A DNA stretch of 10,804 nucleotides from assembly GCA_035289125.1 (NCBI GenBank), contig DATDXW010000017.1, positions 1-10,804 of the forward strand, written 5' to 3'. The stretch is from JACQID01 sp035289125 (GTDB lineage: Archaea > Aenigmatarchaeota > Aenigmatarchaeia > GW2011-AR5). Below the pieces are notes generated by a model. That model saw only the letters and a program-made list of their open reading frames with translations. It did not search any database and was not told the DNA's origin. This document shows, piece after piece, positions 5,051-10,804 of the stretch. Position 1 is the stretch's first letter; each line of letters starts with the position of its first letter. A program made the position numbers and the translations under genes.

Positions 5051-5096
5051 CGCACACTTTCTTGCCGTTATCACTTTCTCCGACCGCGGCAAAGCC

Positions 5097-5104
5097 GTAT
5101 ATAC
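5097..5104 (+). promoter_or_regulatory. TATA-like box for nreA
   Basis: GTATATAC is centred about 25 nt before the ATG at 5125. No Shine-Dalgarno site is seen, so nreA is probably leaderless and has its own promoter just after the repeat. Confidence 0.5.
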
Positions 5105-5124
5105 GTTGAAGACAATTAATTTTC

Positions 5125-6267
5125 ATGATAATCCGCTCGCGCGAGTCACGGCCTTTCTTCCCGTCGCTTAATATAAAAAGCGCCGTGGAGAAGATGGGCG
5201 ATTCCTTCTTCGGGCCGGCGCCGTCGATTTTCGTGGGCAGAGATGGCTATCCTGACGTTTTTATCGGGCCCATGGCTTCGCTACGCTACGACGAAAAGCA
5301 GGACAATCCGTCGGAGTGGTTCGGCAAGGGATATTACGACATAATAAGCATGCGCTCAATGATGATGCGGACGAAATACAAGCATTCCGTGCACGAGCCT
5401 TCACGTTTTACGGAGCTTACGAAAGAGATAGCGATGGCTACGAAGCCGGCGGATGTGGAAATTTTGTTCAGGGGCAAGCCCGGCTTCCGTGTAGCGTTGT
5501 CATCTTATGTCCAGCCGATGGGGCCGTCTGTGACGATAGAGAAAGCGTCTCTGGTTGGCAACGTGCGCGTTTCCCAAAAGATTGAGAAAATCGTCAGTGA
5601 TGAACTAAAAGCGGCCGAAGCGCTGAGCGCGCTTTACGAGTCGGGCGTGGACGTTTACAAAGGGACGACCATACTTTCCTCAGGCGCGCTGGGCATGACG
5701 AAGAAGCTCGTGCCGACTCGCTGGTCCATCACTGCGTCAGATGACACGATAGGAAAGCATCTCATTGCGAAGATAAGAGAGATGCCGATACTTGAGCAGT
5801 GCATGGTTTACGAATCAACGTACATGGACAATCATTTCGTTATCGTGCTGATGTCCGGCTCATGGGAGTTTGAGAACTTTGAAGCATGGTCGCCGGGAAG
5901 CAACTGGTCGTTCTCAGACGCCGTAGAAATAGCGCAGGAATACGAGCCTTTCTCCGGCAGGACGGCTTACGCAGAGAAAGAAGCAGGCGGCTACTACGCT
6001 TCACGTCTGGGCGTGACAGAGGGTATCGTGAAGTTAGGCAAACAGTGCAAAGCCGTCGTCTTTCGTGAAATTGGCTCAGGCTATTCCGTTCCGCTGGGCG
6101 TGTGGGTCGTGCGCGAGACTGTGCGGGACGCACTAAAGAGCGTGCCTGCGCGTTTTGAAAGCAAGGAAGAAGCGGTTAACTACGCGAAGGCGCGGCTGCG
6201 CGTTCCGTTTTTTGAATATATGAAGAGGAGTGTTATTCTCATGCAAAGGAACTTGCGGGATTATTGA
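5125..6267 (+). CDS. nreA: DNA repair protein of the archaeal Nre family (NreA-like)
   Basis: A 380-residue protein of the family annotated as archaeal DNA repair protein NreA (DUF650/DUF651), linked in other archaea to survival after DNA damage and to the sliding clamp PCNA. Key blocks are FFGPAPSIFVGRDGYPDVFIGPM (about residues 28-50, the family's most recognisable stretch), the DNPSEWFGKGYYDIISMRSMMMR-type block (about 59-81), and the C-terminal half with WSITASDDTIGKHLI (about 205-219) and GVWVVRETVRDAL (about 327-339). The extreme C-terminus, QRNLRDY, resembles a PCNA-interacting peptide (Q-x-x-hydrophobic-x-x-aromatic) in the position where the family carries one, though with a single aromatic. 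The N-terminus starts close to the FFGPAPS block and has no cysteine pair, so a zinc-binding extension seen in some members is absent. The ATG fits a leaderless start. Confidence 0.88.
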   Translation: MIIRSRESRPFFPSLNIKSAVEKMGDSFFGPAPSIFVGRDGYPDVFIGPMASLRYDEKQDNPSEWFGKGYYDIISMRSMMMRTKYKHSVHEPSRFTELTKEIAMATKPADVEILFRGKPGFRVALSSYVQPMGPSVTIEKASLVGNVRVSQKIEKIVSDELKAAEALSALYESGVDVYKGTTILSSGALGMTKKLVPTRWSITASDDTIGKHLIAKIREMPILEQCMVYESTYMDNHFVIVLMSGSWEFENFEAWSPGSNWSFSDAVEIAQEYEPFSGRTAYAEKEAGGYYASRLGVTEGIVKLGKQCKAVVFREIGSGYSVPLGVWVVRETVRDALKSVPARFESKEEAVNYAKARLRVPFFEYMKRSVILMQRNLRDY

Positions 6268-6283
6268 AGTTCTCATGTTATTT

Positions 6284-6341
6284 ACAACCCGCACACCGAA
6301 AGCCATCCGCTTGAGCGGGTGGATGAGGCAAGGGCGGGTTA
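6284..6341. repeat. AACCCGC/GCGGGTT hairpin module with short inner stem
   Basis: Arms AACCCGC (6286-6292) and GCGGGTT (6334-6340) enclose CATCCGC (6304-6310), loop TTGA, then GCGG and GATG with a small bulge. The left flank CACACCGAAAGCC matches 850-862 and 1940-1951. It is the same architecture as 1931-2012 with a different inner hairpin, and it is followed by the long composite repeat. Confidence 0.75.
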
Positions 6342-6372
6342 GTATACCAGTCCCCGCTGTGCTACGGTAAAC

Positions 6373-6533
6373 AAGTACAACAAAGACTTTCCATGGAAAG
6401 TCTTTGGGTATACGAGGAATTCGTAGAATTCCCCGTAATAAAGCCGAAACCAAGCCCCGCCAAAAACCGAACCATGCACGCGTCCTTTCCTTCCACTTTC
6501 ATAACGCCCGCCACTTTAGTGGCGGGATTATTT
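6373..6533. repeat. Long composite repeat, copy 2, with short CCCGCCAC hairpin
   Basis: Direct repeat of 4831-4974. The first palindrome (6382-6405) is perfect over all 24 nt; the second (6412-6436) keeps the stem with a different loop (GTA) and one mismatch. The linker is more diverged but keeps GTCCTTTCC and CATAACGCCCGCCAC. It ends in CCCGCCAC (6507-6514), TTTA, GTGGCGGG (6519-6526), ATTATTTA. No gene is seen between 6268 and 6558. Confidence 0.85.
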
Positions 6534-6537
6534 ATAG
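6531..6537 (+). promoter_or_regulatory. TATA-like box built from the repeat end
   Basis: TTTATAG is centred about 26 nt before the ATG at 6559. Its first four bases are the last bases of the hairpin repeat (ATTATTTA, as at 58-69), so the repeat appears to supply part of the promoter of the following gene. Confidence 0.45.
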
Positions 6538-6558
6538 TTTGGATGCAGATAAAATTAT

Positions 6559-6942
6559 ATGTCAGGTTCTAATGTCCCTTATGTTGCGAAAGTTTCTGAA
6601 AGGTTAATGTATATGCCGGGAGGTAGGACAATCGTAAGAGCATTGGGCAAGTATGGCGGGCATGCTTCTTTGGAACAGCTTTTGCGCGGTGCAATAATTG
6701 CGCAATTTGGCATCAGTCCGGCACCTTTTGACAGTGGATATGTCTTGGGGTATTTGGAAGAGCACGGCGTGGTGCATAGGACACCGGAGGGGAATTACGA
6801 GCTTTCCGGTATCGGCAACGAAGTAGCGGATGAAGTAGGGCGCAACTTCACGTGGTCGCTTACTCCCCGCGGGAAAGAAGTAGCGGATGAATTATGGAGA
6901 ATGAATTACGCCTTACGTGGCATAAATCCCGACCGCCTCTAA
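6559..6942 (+). CDS. Winged-helix-like protein, possible transcription regulator
   Basis: A 127-residue protein whose C-terminal half resembles a winged helix: helices RTIVRALGKYG and SLEQLLRGAIIAQFG, then FDSGYVLGYLEEHGVVHRTP (about 54-73), a wing EGNYELS, and WSLTPRGKEVADELW (about 99-113), the LTxxG-helix ending common in MarR/PadR-type folds. A DNA-binding role is inference; no basic recognition helix stands out. An oddity is an exact 15-nt in-frame duplication (6820-6834 and 6877-6891) encoding EVADE twice, at residues 88-92 and 107-111. The ATG fits a TATA box 26 nt upstream and no Shine-Dalgarno site is seen, suggesting a leaderless mRNA. The next gene starts 35 nt downstream with its own TATA-like box. 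Confidence 0.7.
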   Translation: MSGSNVPYVAKVSERLMYMPGGRTIVRALGKYGGHASLEQLLRGAIIAQFGISPAPFDSGYVLGYLEEHGVVHRTPEGNYELSGIGNEVADEVGRNFTWSLTPRGKEVADELWRMNYALRGINPDRL

Positions 6943-6977
6943 AGTGAATCTTAAATCGGTTGCGCGCAAATAATGGC

Positions 6978-7259
6978 ATGGCATATAATTCTTTGTTGTT
7001 GCCGGAAAGAATGCAAAGATTTGTTTGTGGGTATCCCAATCCGTTGATGGTGCAGGTAGTCGTTATTGATGAATCTCCTGTATTCTCTGGTAGACTTCGT
7101 TGCGGCGGCTTTTATCACAGAAAATCTATAGCTTACATTGACTCTCCAACGAATGAAGACGTTTTGCGATTGGCGGGCGACGGAGAAACAGGGGTGCGCC
7201 TTCGCAGAGTCACGTGGAAGATGGACGGCGGCAGAGTGTCGCTGGGCTTTTTCATATAA
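6978..7259 (+). CDS. Hypothetical small beta-rich protein
   Basis: A 93-residue protein that I do not recognise. The frame opens upstream with a TTG at 6960, but the ATG at 6978 (MAYNSLLLPERMQRFVCGYP) has a TATA-like TTAAAT (6951-6956) about 25 nt before it and is preferred. Strand-like stretches dominate: LMVQVVVIDESPVFSGRLRC, FYHRKSIAYI, TGVRLRRVTWKMDGG and RVSLGFFI at the very end, with one short helix, TNEDVLRLAG. There are two cysteines, no membrane segment and no signal peptide, so it is probably cytoplasmic. It ends just before the promoter of the next gene. Confidence 0.65.
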   Translation: MAYNSLLLPERMQRFVCGYPNPLMVQVVVIDESPVFSGRLRCGGFYHRKSIAYIDSPTNEDVLRLAGDGETGVRLRRVTWKMDGGRVSLGFFI

Positions 7260-7260
7260 C

Positions 7261-7318
7261 TTTAAATATGCTCGTCCTCTCTAAATATTAGAAAGAAAAA
7301 AATAAACCACACGGAGGT
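7261..7318 (+). promoter_or_regulatory. Promoter and strong Shine-Dalgarno site of the 7327-8540 unit
   Basis: TTTAAATA (7261-7268) is a good archaeal TATA box, placing transcription start near 7290. GGAGGT (7313-7318) lies 8 nt before the ATG at 7327. The leader of about 35 nt is A-rich. This is the strongest ribosome binding site in the window and contrasts with the mostly leaderless neighbours. Confidence 0.65.
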
Positions 7319-7326
7319 AATACAAA

Positions 7327-7554
7327 ATGGTGGAATTTGAAACCATAAAATCGGAAGAAATAAAATTCGGGAAGAACAAGTTCCTTGAAGTAGCAAGGAA
7401 GAAAGCGGTTTCTGAAGAGGGGGAAAATGTTTTCATCTCTCTGAGCCGCGGGTTCATAACGGAGACAGGTGACAAGAGATACAACAAGTCTTTTGCACTC
7501 CCGATAGACGACGAGGTCATAAACTTTGTCGCCGAGAATATAAAGAAGGTGTGA
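7327..7554 (+). CDS. Small conserved protein, possible PC4-like ssDNA-binding fold
   Basis: A 75-residue protein. The order is strands IKFGKNKFLEVARKKAV (about 13-29), NVFISLSRGFITETG (about 35-49) and RYNKSFALP (about 52-60), then a C-terminal helix DDEVINFVAENIKKV. Four strands followed by a helix, with an FGKN-FLEV start, resemble the PC4/p15-like single-stranded nucleic-acid-binding family and similar small archaeal proteins. I judge this from pattern only; RNA or DNA binding is inference. It is led by a strong GGAGGT site, which suggests high expression. One base separates its stop from the next ATG, so the genes form an operon. Length and frame are clean. Confidence 0.75.
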   Translation: MVEFETIKSEEIKFGKNKFLEVARKKAVSEEGENVFISLSRGFITETGDKRYNKSFALPIDDEVINFVAENIKKV

Positions 7555-7555
7555 A

Positions 7556-8023
7556 ATGCTTTTCGCAGAAGCCCTGAAAAAAGCCCAAGCATTTGCAGGG
7601 AAGAAATTTGAAGGTTATTTCCTGGGTTCCATGTTCGCTTCCCTTGCCAAAGAAGGCGAGGAAATAAACGAATGGACCCTTCATTATTATAATTCTGGCA
7701 ATAAACGGGATATTGACGTTACCGTGTCCGAAAACGTCCGCATGGAAGAAAGTGCTTCGTCGCGCGAGATGGCCCCGCTTGACGTATCGTTGGTGAAGAT
7801 AAGCGGGCATGACGCGGTAGAGGCGGCGATGGCGCAGTACGCAGGCGACGTTTCACGGATACTGCTGGTTCTCCATAATCCCGGCAGACCGGCGTGGAAC
7901 GTGAACGTCATTTCTTCGTTGCTCAATGCAACGACCTTCACGGTGGACGCGGCAAGCGGCGAAATACTGGTAAGCAAAAGCACGAGCCTGTTGCAAAGAT
8001 TTAACCCTTCGGACAACAAATAG
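7556..8023 (+). CDS. Hypothetical protein, C-terminal part PepSY-like
   Basis: A 155-residue cytoplasmic protein that I cannot assign with confidence. It starts with an amphipathic helix, MLFAEALKKAQAFAGKKFEG, has a strand pair EWTLHYYNSGNKRDIDVTVS (about 42-61), and a helix GHDAVEAAMAQYA (about 84-96). It ends RILLVLHNPGRPAWNVNVI followed by TTFTVDAASGEILVSKST (about 127-144). The W-N-V pattern followed by VDAxSGEIL resembles the last hairpin of PepSY domains, but no signal peptide or membrane segment is present, so an intracellular role is more likely. It begins 1 nt after the previous stop and ends 4 nt before the methyltransferase GTG, which places it in a three-gene operon. Confidence 0.75.
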   Translation: MLFAEALKKAQAFAGKKFEGYFLGSMFASLAKEGEEINEWTLHYYNSGNKRDIDVTVSENVRMEESASSREMAPLDVSLVKISGHDAVEAAMAQYAGDVSRILLVLHNPGRPAWNVNVISSLLNATTFTVDAASGEILVSKSTSLLQRFNPSDNK

Positions 8024-8027
8024 AACG

Positions 8028-8540
8028 GTGTTCACGCCGCAGGTTTACGGTTCCTGGCAGGAGATACAGTGGGAGAAATACGAGCAAATCATGAAGACGC
8101 TCGGGCGGAACTTCTTCGCTGCGATGGTGGCGAAACGAACGTTGGACATAGGCTCGGGCTCGGGTTATTTCGAGCGGTTTCTCGTGAGCAATGAAATAGA
8201 CGTGAAGAATATAGTCTCGCTGGACATACGGAAGAATTACATGAAGAGAGTAGAGAAAGAGCAGCTTGTCGTCGGGGACGGAAACGCGCTGCCTTTCAAG
8301 AACGAACGCTTTGACGTCGTTCTTTCTATTGATACCATGCACTTAGTGAAGGGCGACGACTACAAGCGTGTGCTGAAGCCCGGCGGGCTCATTTTTTTTA
8401 CAGTCTTCTTCACCGAAGGCGTCTATGAGGAGCGAAAAAATCTGCTGAAGAACATGCTCACGGAAACGGACATACTCTTCGAGTTTGAGGTGCATGGACA
8501 GGAAAAAGAGTACGTTATTATCGCGAGGAAGAAGGCTTAA
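8028..8540 (+). CDS. SAM-dependent methyltransferase, class I
   Basis: A 170-residue Rossmann-fold methyltransferase. Motif I is LDIGSGSGYF at residues 39-48, an acidic strand end follows at SLDI (64-67), VGDGNALPF is at 82-90, the post-II strand DVVLSIDTMHLV at 96-107, and LKPGGLIFFTVF at 116-127. These give the SAM site; the substrate cannot be told from sequence. It looks like the compact methyltransferase-11 (UbiE/SmtA-like) type, near the minimum size. The GTG at 8028 is chosen because the first internal ATG (residue 22) would remove the N-terminal helices ahead of motif I. It starts 4 nt after the preceding gene and is the last gene of the operon. Confidence 0.9.
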   Translation: MFTPQVYGSWQEIQWEKYEQIMKTLGRNFFAAMVAKRTLDIGSGSGYFERFLVSNEIDVKNIVSLDIRKNYMKRVEKEQLVVGDGNALPFKNERFDVVLSIDTMHLVKGDDYKRVLKPGGLIFFTVFFTEGVYEERKNLLKNMLTETDILFEFEVHGQEKEYVIIARKKA

Positions 8541-8618
8541 TTCTTTTCTGGCAAACGGTAAGTATGACAGAAATCTTTCGCTATTCCATATAGAGACTAT
8601 GCCATAGACGTCATTCTT

Positions 8619-8900
8619 TTGAGCCACGGGATGGATGCGGGTGCGCGCATGGGAATGAACAAGATGGAGCTGGTGACCTGCCGGGCATTGACGAACGAGG
8701 AGATAGGAACATTAAACGGATTCTTCATGTCAAGCGACGGGAAATATTATTCCCGCGATGCCGTCGTTCCTTACTTTCTGGTTCAGCCGCCTACATCCTC
8801 TCAATCGGTTCGATGTTCAGCAGTTTCATGCCCAAACCCAAAACGCCTTTCACCGCCGCGACCAGAGCAAGCTTTGCTTCCTCACTATCCGAGCCAATGA
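8619..8900 (+). CDS. Coding-looking fragment, 3' end overlapping argS; probable remnant
   Basis: The frame is open from 8568 to 8900 and its first part reads like protein: YAIDVILLSHGMDAGARMGM, then ELVTCRALTNEEIGTLNGFF, then SSDGKYYSRDAVVPYFLV. From 8791 it runs antisense to the argS 3' end and becomes shadow-like (proline, serine and arginine rich). Starts are poor: TTG 8619, ATG 8649, ATG 8655, none with a Shine-Dalgarno site. A short ATG frame at 8564 (MTEIFRYS) would join with one frameshift. I do not recognise the family. It is most likely a gene whose 3' end was lost when argS came to lie next to it. A functional gene of about 90 residues, or chance, are the alternatives. Confidence 0.35.
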   Translation: MSHGMDAGARMGMNKMELVTCRALTNEEIGTLNGFFMSSDGKYYSRDAVVPYFLVQPPTSSQSVRCSAVSCPNPKRLSPPRPEQALLPHYPSQ

Positions 8901-10536
8901 TTTTATTCTCATGATAGTACGAATTGAACAGCGCCGCAAGTTCGGCGAGATACGTCGTGATTATGTTGGGTTTTAGTTCTTTCGCCGCCTTTGCCGCGGC
9001 TTCGGGGAATTCGGCGAGTTTTCTGATTATCGGCAATTCTTGCGCGTCAAGCGTGCCTGCTTTCGCTTTTTTCATCGCTTTCCTTAGCACGGAAGACGCG
9101 CGGGCGTGCGTGTACTGAAGGTAAGGACCGGTGTCACCCTCAAAGCTTATCGCCTTGGTAGGGTCAAAGAGAATGTCTTTCTGCGGCTCCACACGCAGCA
9201 TGAAATATTTTATCGCCGCCAGCGCTATGGCGCGCGAACGGCTGTTAAGTTCTACGTCATCTATTGATTCGTCGCGCTTCTGTATCTCCTCCCCAGCGAG
9301 CTTCTTTAGTTCTCCGATTAAGTCGTCCGCGTCCACGACCGTGCCTTCCCGTGTTTTCATCCTGCCGGACGGCAGGTTCACCAATCCGTATCCCAAGTGA
9401 TAGCAGTTCTTCGCCCACGCGTAACCGAGCTTCTCGAATATCTTGAACAACTGCTGAAAATGCAAGTCTTGTTCCGTAGCCACGACCCAGATGCAGTCGT
9501 CTATCTTGTAGCTTTCAAAGCGGTGCTTTGTCAGAGCTATGTCGTTCGTAATGTACACGGACGTGCCGTCGGCGCGCAGAACGACTTTGTCTGGAAGGGG
9601 GGCAAGCTTCGCCACAAGGTCGCGCTTTTCGTTAAAAACGAAAAGTTTTTTATGTACGCCCTCGTCCAGCACGGGTTTCGCCTTGTCGTAGAATTCGCTC
9701 TCCATCGGCCACAGGTCGAAGCGCGAGCCGAAGTCGCTGTAGGTCTGCTTTATTCCCGACAGCGTCCAGGCGTTCATTTTCTTCCAGAGCGCGCGGACGG
9801 TGGGGTCGCCCTTTTCCCATGCAACGAGCATTGACTGTATCTCGTCTTTCAGCGTCGGGTCTTCCTTTGACTTCTTTTCAAAAAGCACGTAAAAGTCACC
9901 GACGAAGTGGTCGGGCTTTTTGTTCTCGCTTTGCGGCGTCTTTCCTTCGCCCCATTTCTTATAGGCAATCATGGACTTGCAGATGTGCATGCCGCGGTCA
10001 TTGATTATGTTGCTACGAAGAACGGCGTTGCCGGCGAATTCAAGTATTCCCGACACAGCCATGCCGATGGAATCGTTGCGAAGGTGCCCGACGTGCAGCG
10101 GCTTGTTGGTGTTCGGGCCGCTGAATTCCACCATCATTTTCCTCTTTTCCGCGCCCTTGCCGTAGCCTTTCTTCAGCGCTTCGCTTATCACGCCAATACC
10201 CAGCTTATCCCAGTCGGCGTAGAAGTTTACGTACGGGCCTTCGGCACGGATTTCTTTTATCGTATCAGTAGGTCGGAATATTGCAATAAGCTCCTGTTTG
10301 GCGTCTCCTTCGCGTTTTAAGTGGATAGCACCGTGGCGTAGCTTAGTGTCTTTATCATTATACCATTTAGCTACGAGTTCTTTGGCTATTTGCTGGGGTG
10401 CCTTCTTCATCTCCTTTGCCAGCGAAAAGCAGGGCAGAGCCAAATCCGCGTTTATCTCGCCCGGCGGCTTCTCCAGAAGAGAGGCGTGCGCGCCGGCGAT
10501 TTTCTCGCATTCTGCGCGAAACGATGAAAAGGACAT
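8791..10536 (-). CDS. argS: Arginyl-tRNA synthetase
   Basis: This class I synthetase charges tRNA-Arg with arginine in the cytoplasm. The 581 residues are a normal length. An N-terminal Add1-type domain occupies about residues 1-110. The HIGH motif appears as HVGH at 148-151, within NKPLHVGHLRNDSIG. The catalytic domain includes NIINDRGMHICKSMIAYKK (about 176-194). The KMSKS loop is RMKTREG (392-398), the usual departure in this family. A DALR anticodon-binding domain begins near GDTGPYLQYTHARA (467-480) and ends NIEPIERM. The ATG at 10536 has AGGA 6 nt upstream. It is a single minus-strand gene whose 3' end meets the plus-strand fragment at 8619-8900 head-on with 110 nt overlap. Confidence 0.97.
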   Translation of the reverse strand: MSFSSFRAECEKIAGAHASLLEKPPGEINADLALPCFSLAKEMKKAPQQIAKELVAKWYNDKDTKLRHGAIHLKREGDAKQELIAIFRPTDTIKEIRAEGPYVNFYADWDKLGIGVISEALKKGYGKGAEKRKMMVEFSGPNTNKPLHVGHLRNDSIGMAVSGILEFAGNAVLRSNIINDRGMHICKSMIAYKKWGEGKTPQSENKKPDHFVGDFYVLFEKKSKEDPTLKDEIQSMLVAWEKGDPTVRALWKKMNAWTLSGIKQTYSDFGSRFDLWPMESEFYDKAKPVLDEGVHKKLFVFNEKRDLVAKLAPLPDKVVLRADGTSVYITNDIALTKHRFESYKIDDCIWVVATEQDLHFQQLFKIFEKLGYAWAKNCYHLGYGLVNLPSGRMKTREGTVVDADDLIGELKKLAGEEIQKRDESIDDVELNSRSRAIALAAIKYFMLRVEPQKDILFDPTKAISFEGDTGPYLQYTHARASSVLRKAMKKAKAGTLDAQELPIIRKLAEFPEAAAKAAKELKPNIITTYLAELAALFNSYYHENKIIGSDSEEAKLALVAAVKGVLGLGMKLLNIEPIERM

Positions 10537-10540
10537 TATA

Positions 10541-10618
10541 TTTCCTTGGTAAACAGCGTTAAATTTCTTTCATTTACGTCCCAATAGAAGATATGCACCA
10601 TAACCCATAAATTTAAAC
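10541..10618 (-). promoter_or_regulatory. Promoter region and ribosome binding site of argS
   Basis: On the minus strand AAGGAAA (10547-10541) is a Shine-Dalgarno-like site just before the ATG. Two TATA-like boxes are visible: GTTTAAATTT (10618-10609), which would give a leader of about 50 nt, and AAATTTAAC (about 10567-10559), which would give an almost leaderless mRNA. The ribosome site favours the first. The hairpin repeat at 10616 touches the upstream box. Confidence 0.4.
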
Positions 10619-10673
10619 CCCGCACAATAAATCTCCCCGCTTTAGCGGGGAGATAGGCGCTAAAGGCGGGGTT
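10616..10673. repeat. Nested hairpin, AACCCCGC/GCGGGGTT module
   Basis: Outer arms AACCCCGC (10616-10623) and GCGGGGTT (10666-10673) enclose a perfect 10-bp hairpin ATCTCCCCGC (10631-10640), loop TTTA, GCGGGGAGAT (10645-10654). The architecture matches 1931-2012 and 6284-6341, and the TTTA loop matches the short CCCGCCAC hairpins, but the sequence is its own variant. It lies upstream of the argS promoter. Confidence 0.75.
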
Positions 10674-10712
10674 CACTTTCTCCGCCAGAATGTTTTATTT
10701 CGTAGTAAAGAC

Positions 10713-10743
10713 AAAAAATGATAGGGAGCGAACTTGCCCTATC
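10713..10743 (-). terminator. Hairpin followed by T-run, possible terminator
   Basis: On the minus strand GATAGGG (10743-10737), a 10-nt loop, and CCCTATC (10726-10720) form a perfect 7-bp hairpin followed by ATTTTTTG. T-runs can end archaeal transcripts. It would serve a minus-strand gene entering from the right edge of the window. Confidence 0.4.
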
Positions 10744-10804
10744 ACAAGCAACCAATAACGGTAGTCTTCGCTTTCTTATAAAGGTTTTCTGAGGCGATTG
10801 GAAT
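10742..10804 (-). CDS. Possible C-terminal tail of a gene beyond the window
   Basis: The minus strand reads IPIASENLYKKAKTTVIGCL and a TGA stop at 10744-10742, immediately before the terminator-like hairpin. The composition is protein-like, but only 20 residues are visible and a second frame is also open. The alternative is that TTATAAAG (plus strand, 10777-10784) is the promoter of a plus-strand gene to the right. The edge prevents a decision. Confidence 0.3.
   Translation of the reverse strand: MPIASENLYKKAKTTVIGCL

Noticed and set aside
5027..5126. A minus-strand 33-residue frame from an ATG at 5126 (YGFAAVGESDNGKK) ending inside the hairpin repeat
   Set aside because: It overlaps the nreA promoter, has no promoter or ribosome site of its own, and its last residues come from the repeat. 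Could be a gene remnant but too short to support.
6370..6453. A minus-strand frame through both long repeats encodes a shared peptide containing RIPKDF and WKVFVVL
   Set aside because: The same residues arise from the AT-rich palindromes. The frames run on into different flanks, lack good starts, and have no independent coding signal.
8343..8627. Minus-strand frame opposite the methyltransferase
   Set aside because: It is antisense to the clear methyltransferase motifs, so it is a shadow frame.
9131..10552. Several long plus-strand frames opposite argS
   Set aside because: argS is a complete, well conserved gene on the minus strand; the plus frames show no family pattern.

Overview
The window is archaeal. 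Evidence: a beta subunit of initiation factor aIF2, ribosomal protein L15e, the RNase P proteins Rpp30 and Pop5, a DNA repair protein of the archaeal Nre family, a DUF424 protein, an archaeal-type arginyl-tRNA synthetase, and several TATA-like boxes about 25 nt ahead of start codons (leaderless transcripts), with Shine-Dalgarno sites only at some genes. One small membrane protein has a KGQWFI-type hydrophobic segment of a kind often seen in DPANN archaea, but I cannot fix the lineage from this window.

Layout. 79-1926 (minus): an unknown helical protein, aIF2-beta, DUF424 and a single-pass membrane protein, with repeats between them. 2222-4301 (minus): rpl15e, rnp3 (Rpp30) and rnp2 (Pop5), a piece of the conserved archaeal translation/RNase P/exosome gene neighbourhood. 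In this copy a decayed, frameshifted, AT-rich gene (3294-3761) lies between rpl15e and rnp3. 4302-4568: a hot spot with a 97-bp MITE-like element flanked by a 9-bp duplication, a 70-nt repeat and duplicated promoter-like sequence. 4569-6267 (plus): a two-helix membrane peptide, then NreA. 6559-8540 (plus): a winged-helix-like protein, an unknown small protein, then a tight three-gene unit (PC4-like small protein, unknown protein, SAM methyltransferase). 8568-8900 (plus): a coding-looking fragment that runs head-on into the 3' end of argS (8791-10536, minus). At the right edge, a gene tail and a terminator-like hairpin on the minus strand are possible.

The most unusual content is between the genes. 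Nearly every longer gap carries members of one modular family of GC-rich hairpin repeats, built from a few interchangeable parts: outer arms AACCCGC/GCGGGTT, arms CCCGCCAC/GTGGCGGG with short or long variable loops, an inner GACGCAC/GTGCGTC stem, a pair of AT-rich palindromes, and a linker containing GAGAGTCCTTTC or a close variant. A separate 70-72-nt repeat carrying the same inner stem lies upstream of both aIF2-beta and the small membrane protein gene. Some repeat ends supply the stop codon or TATA box of the adjoining gene.
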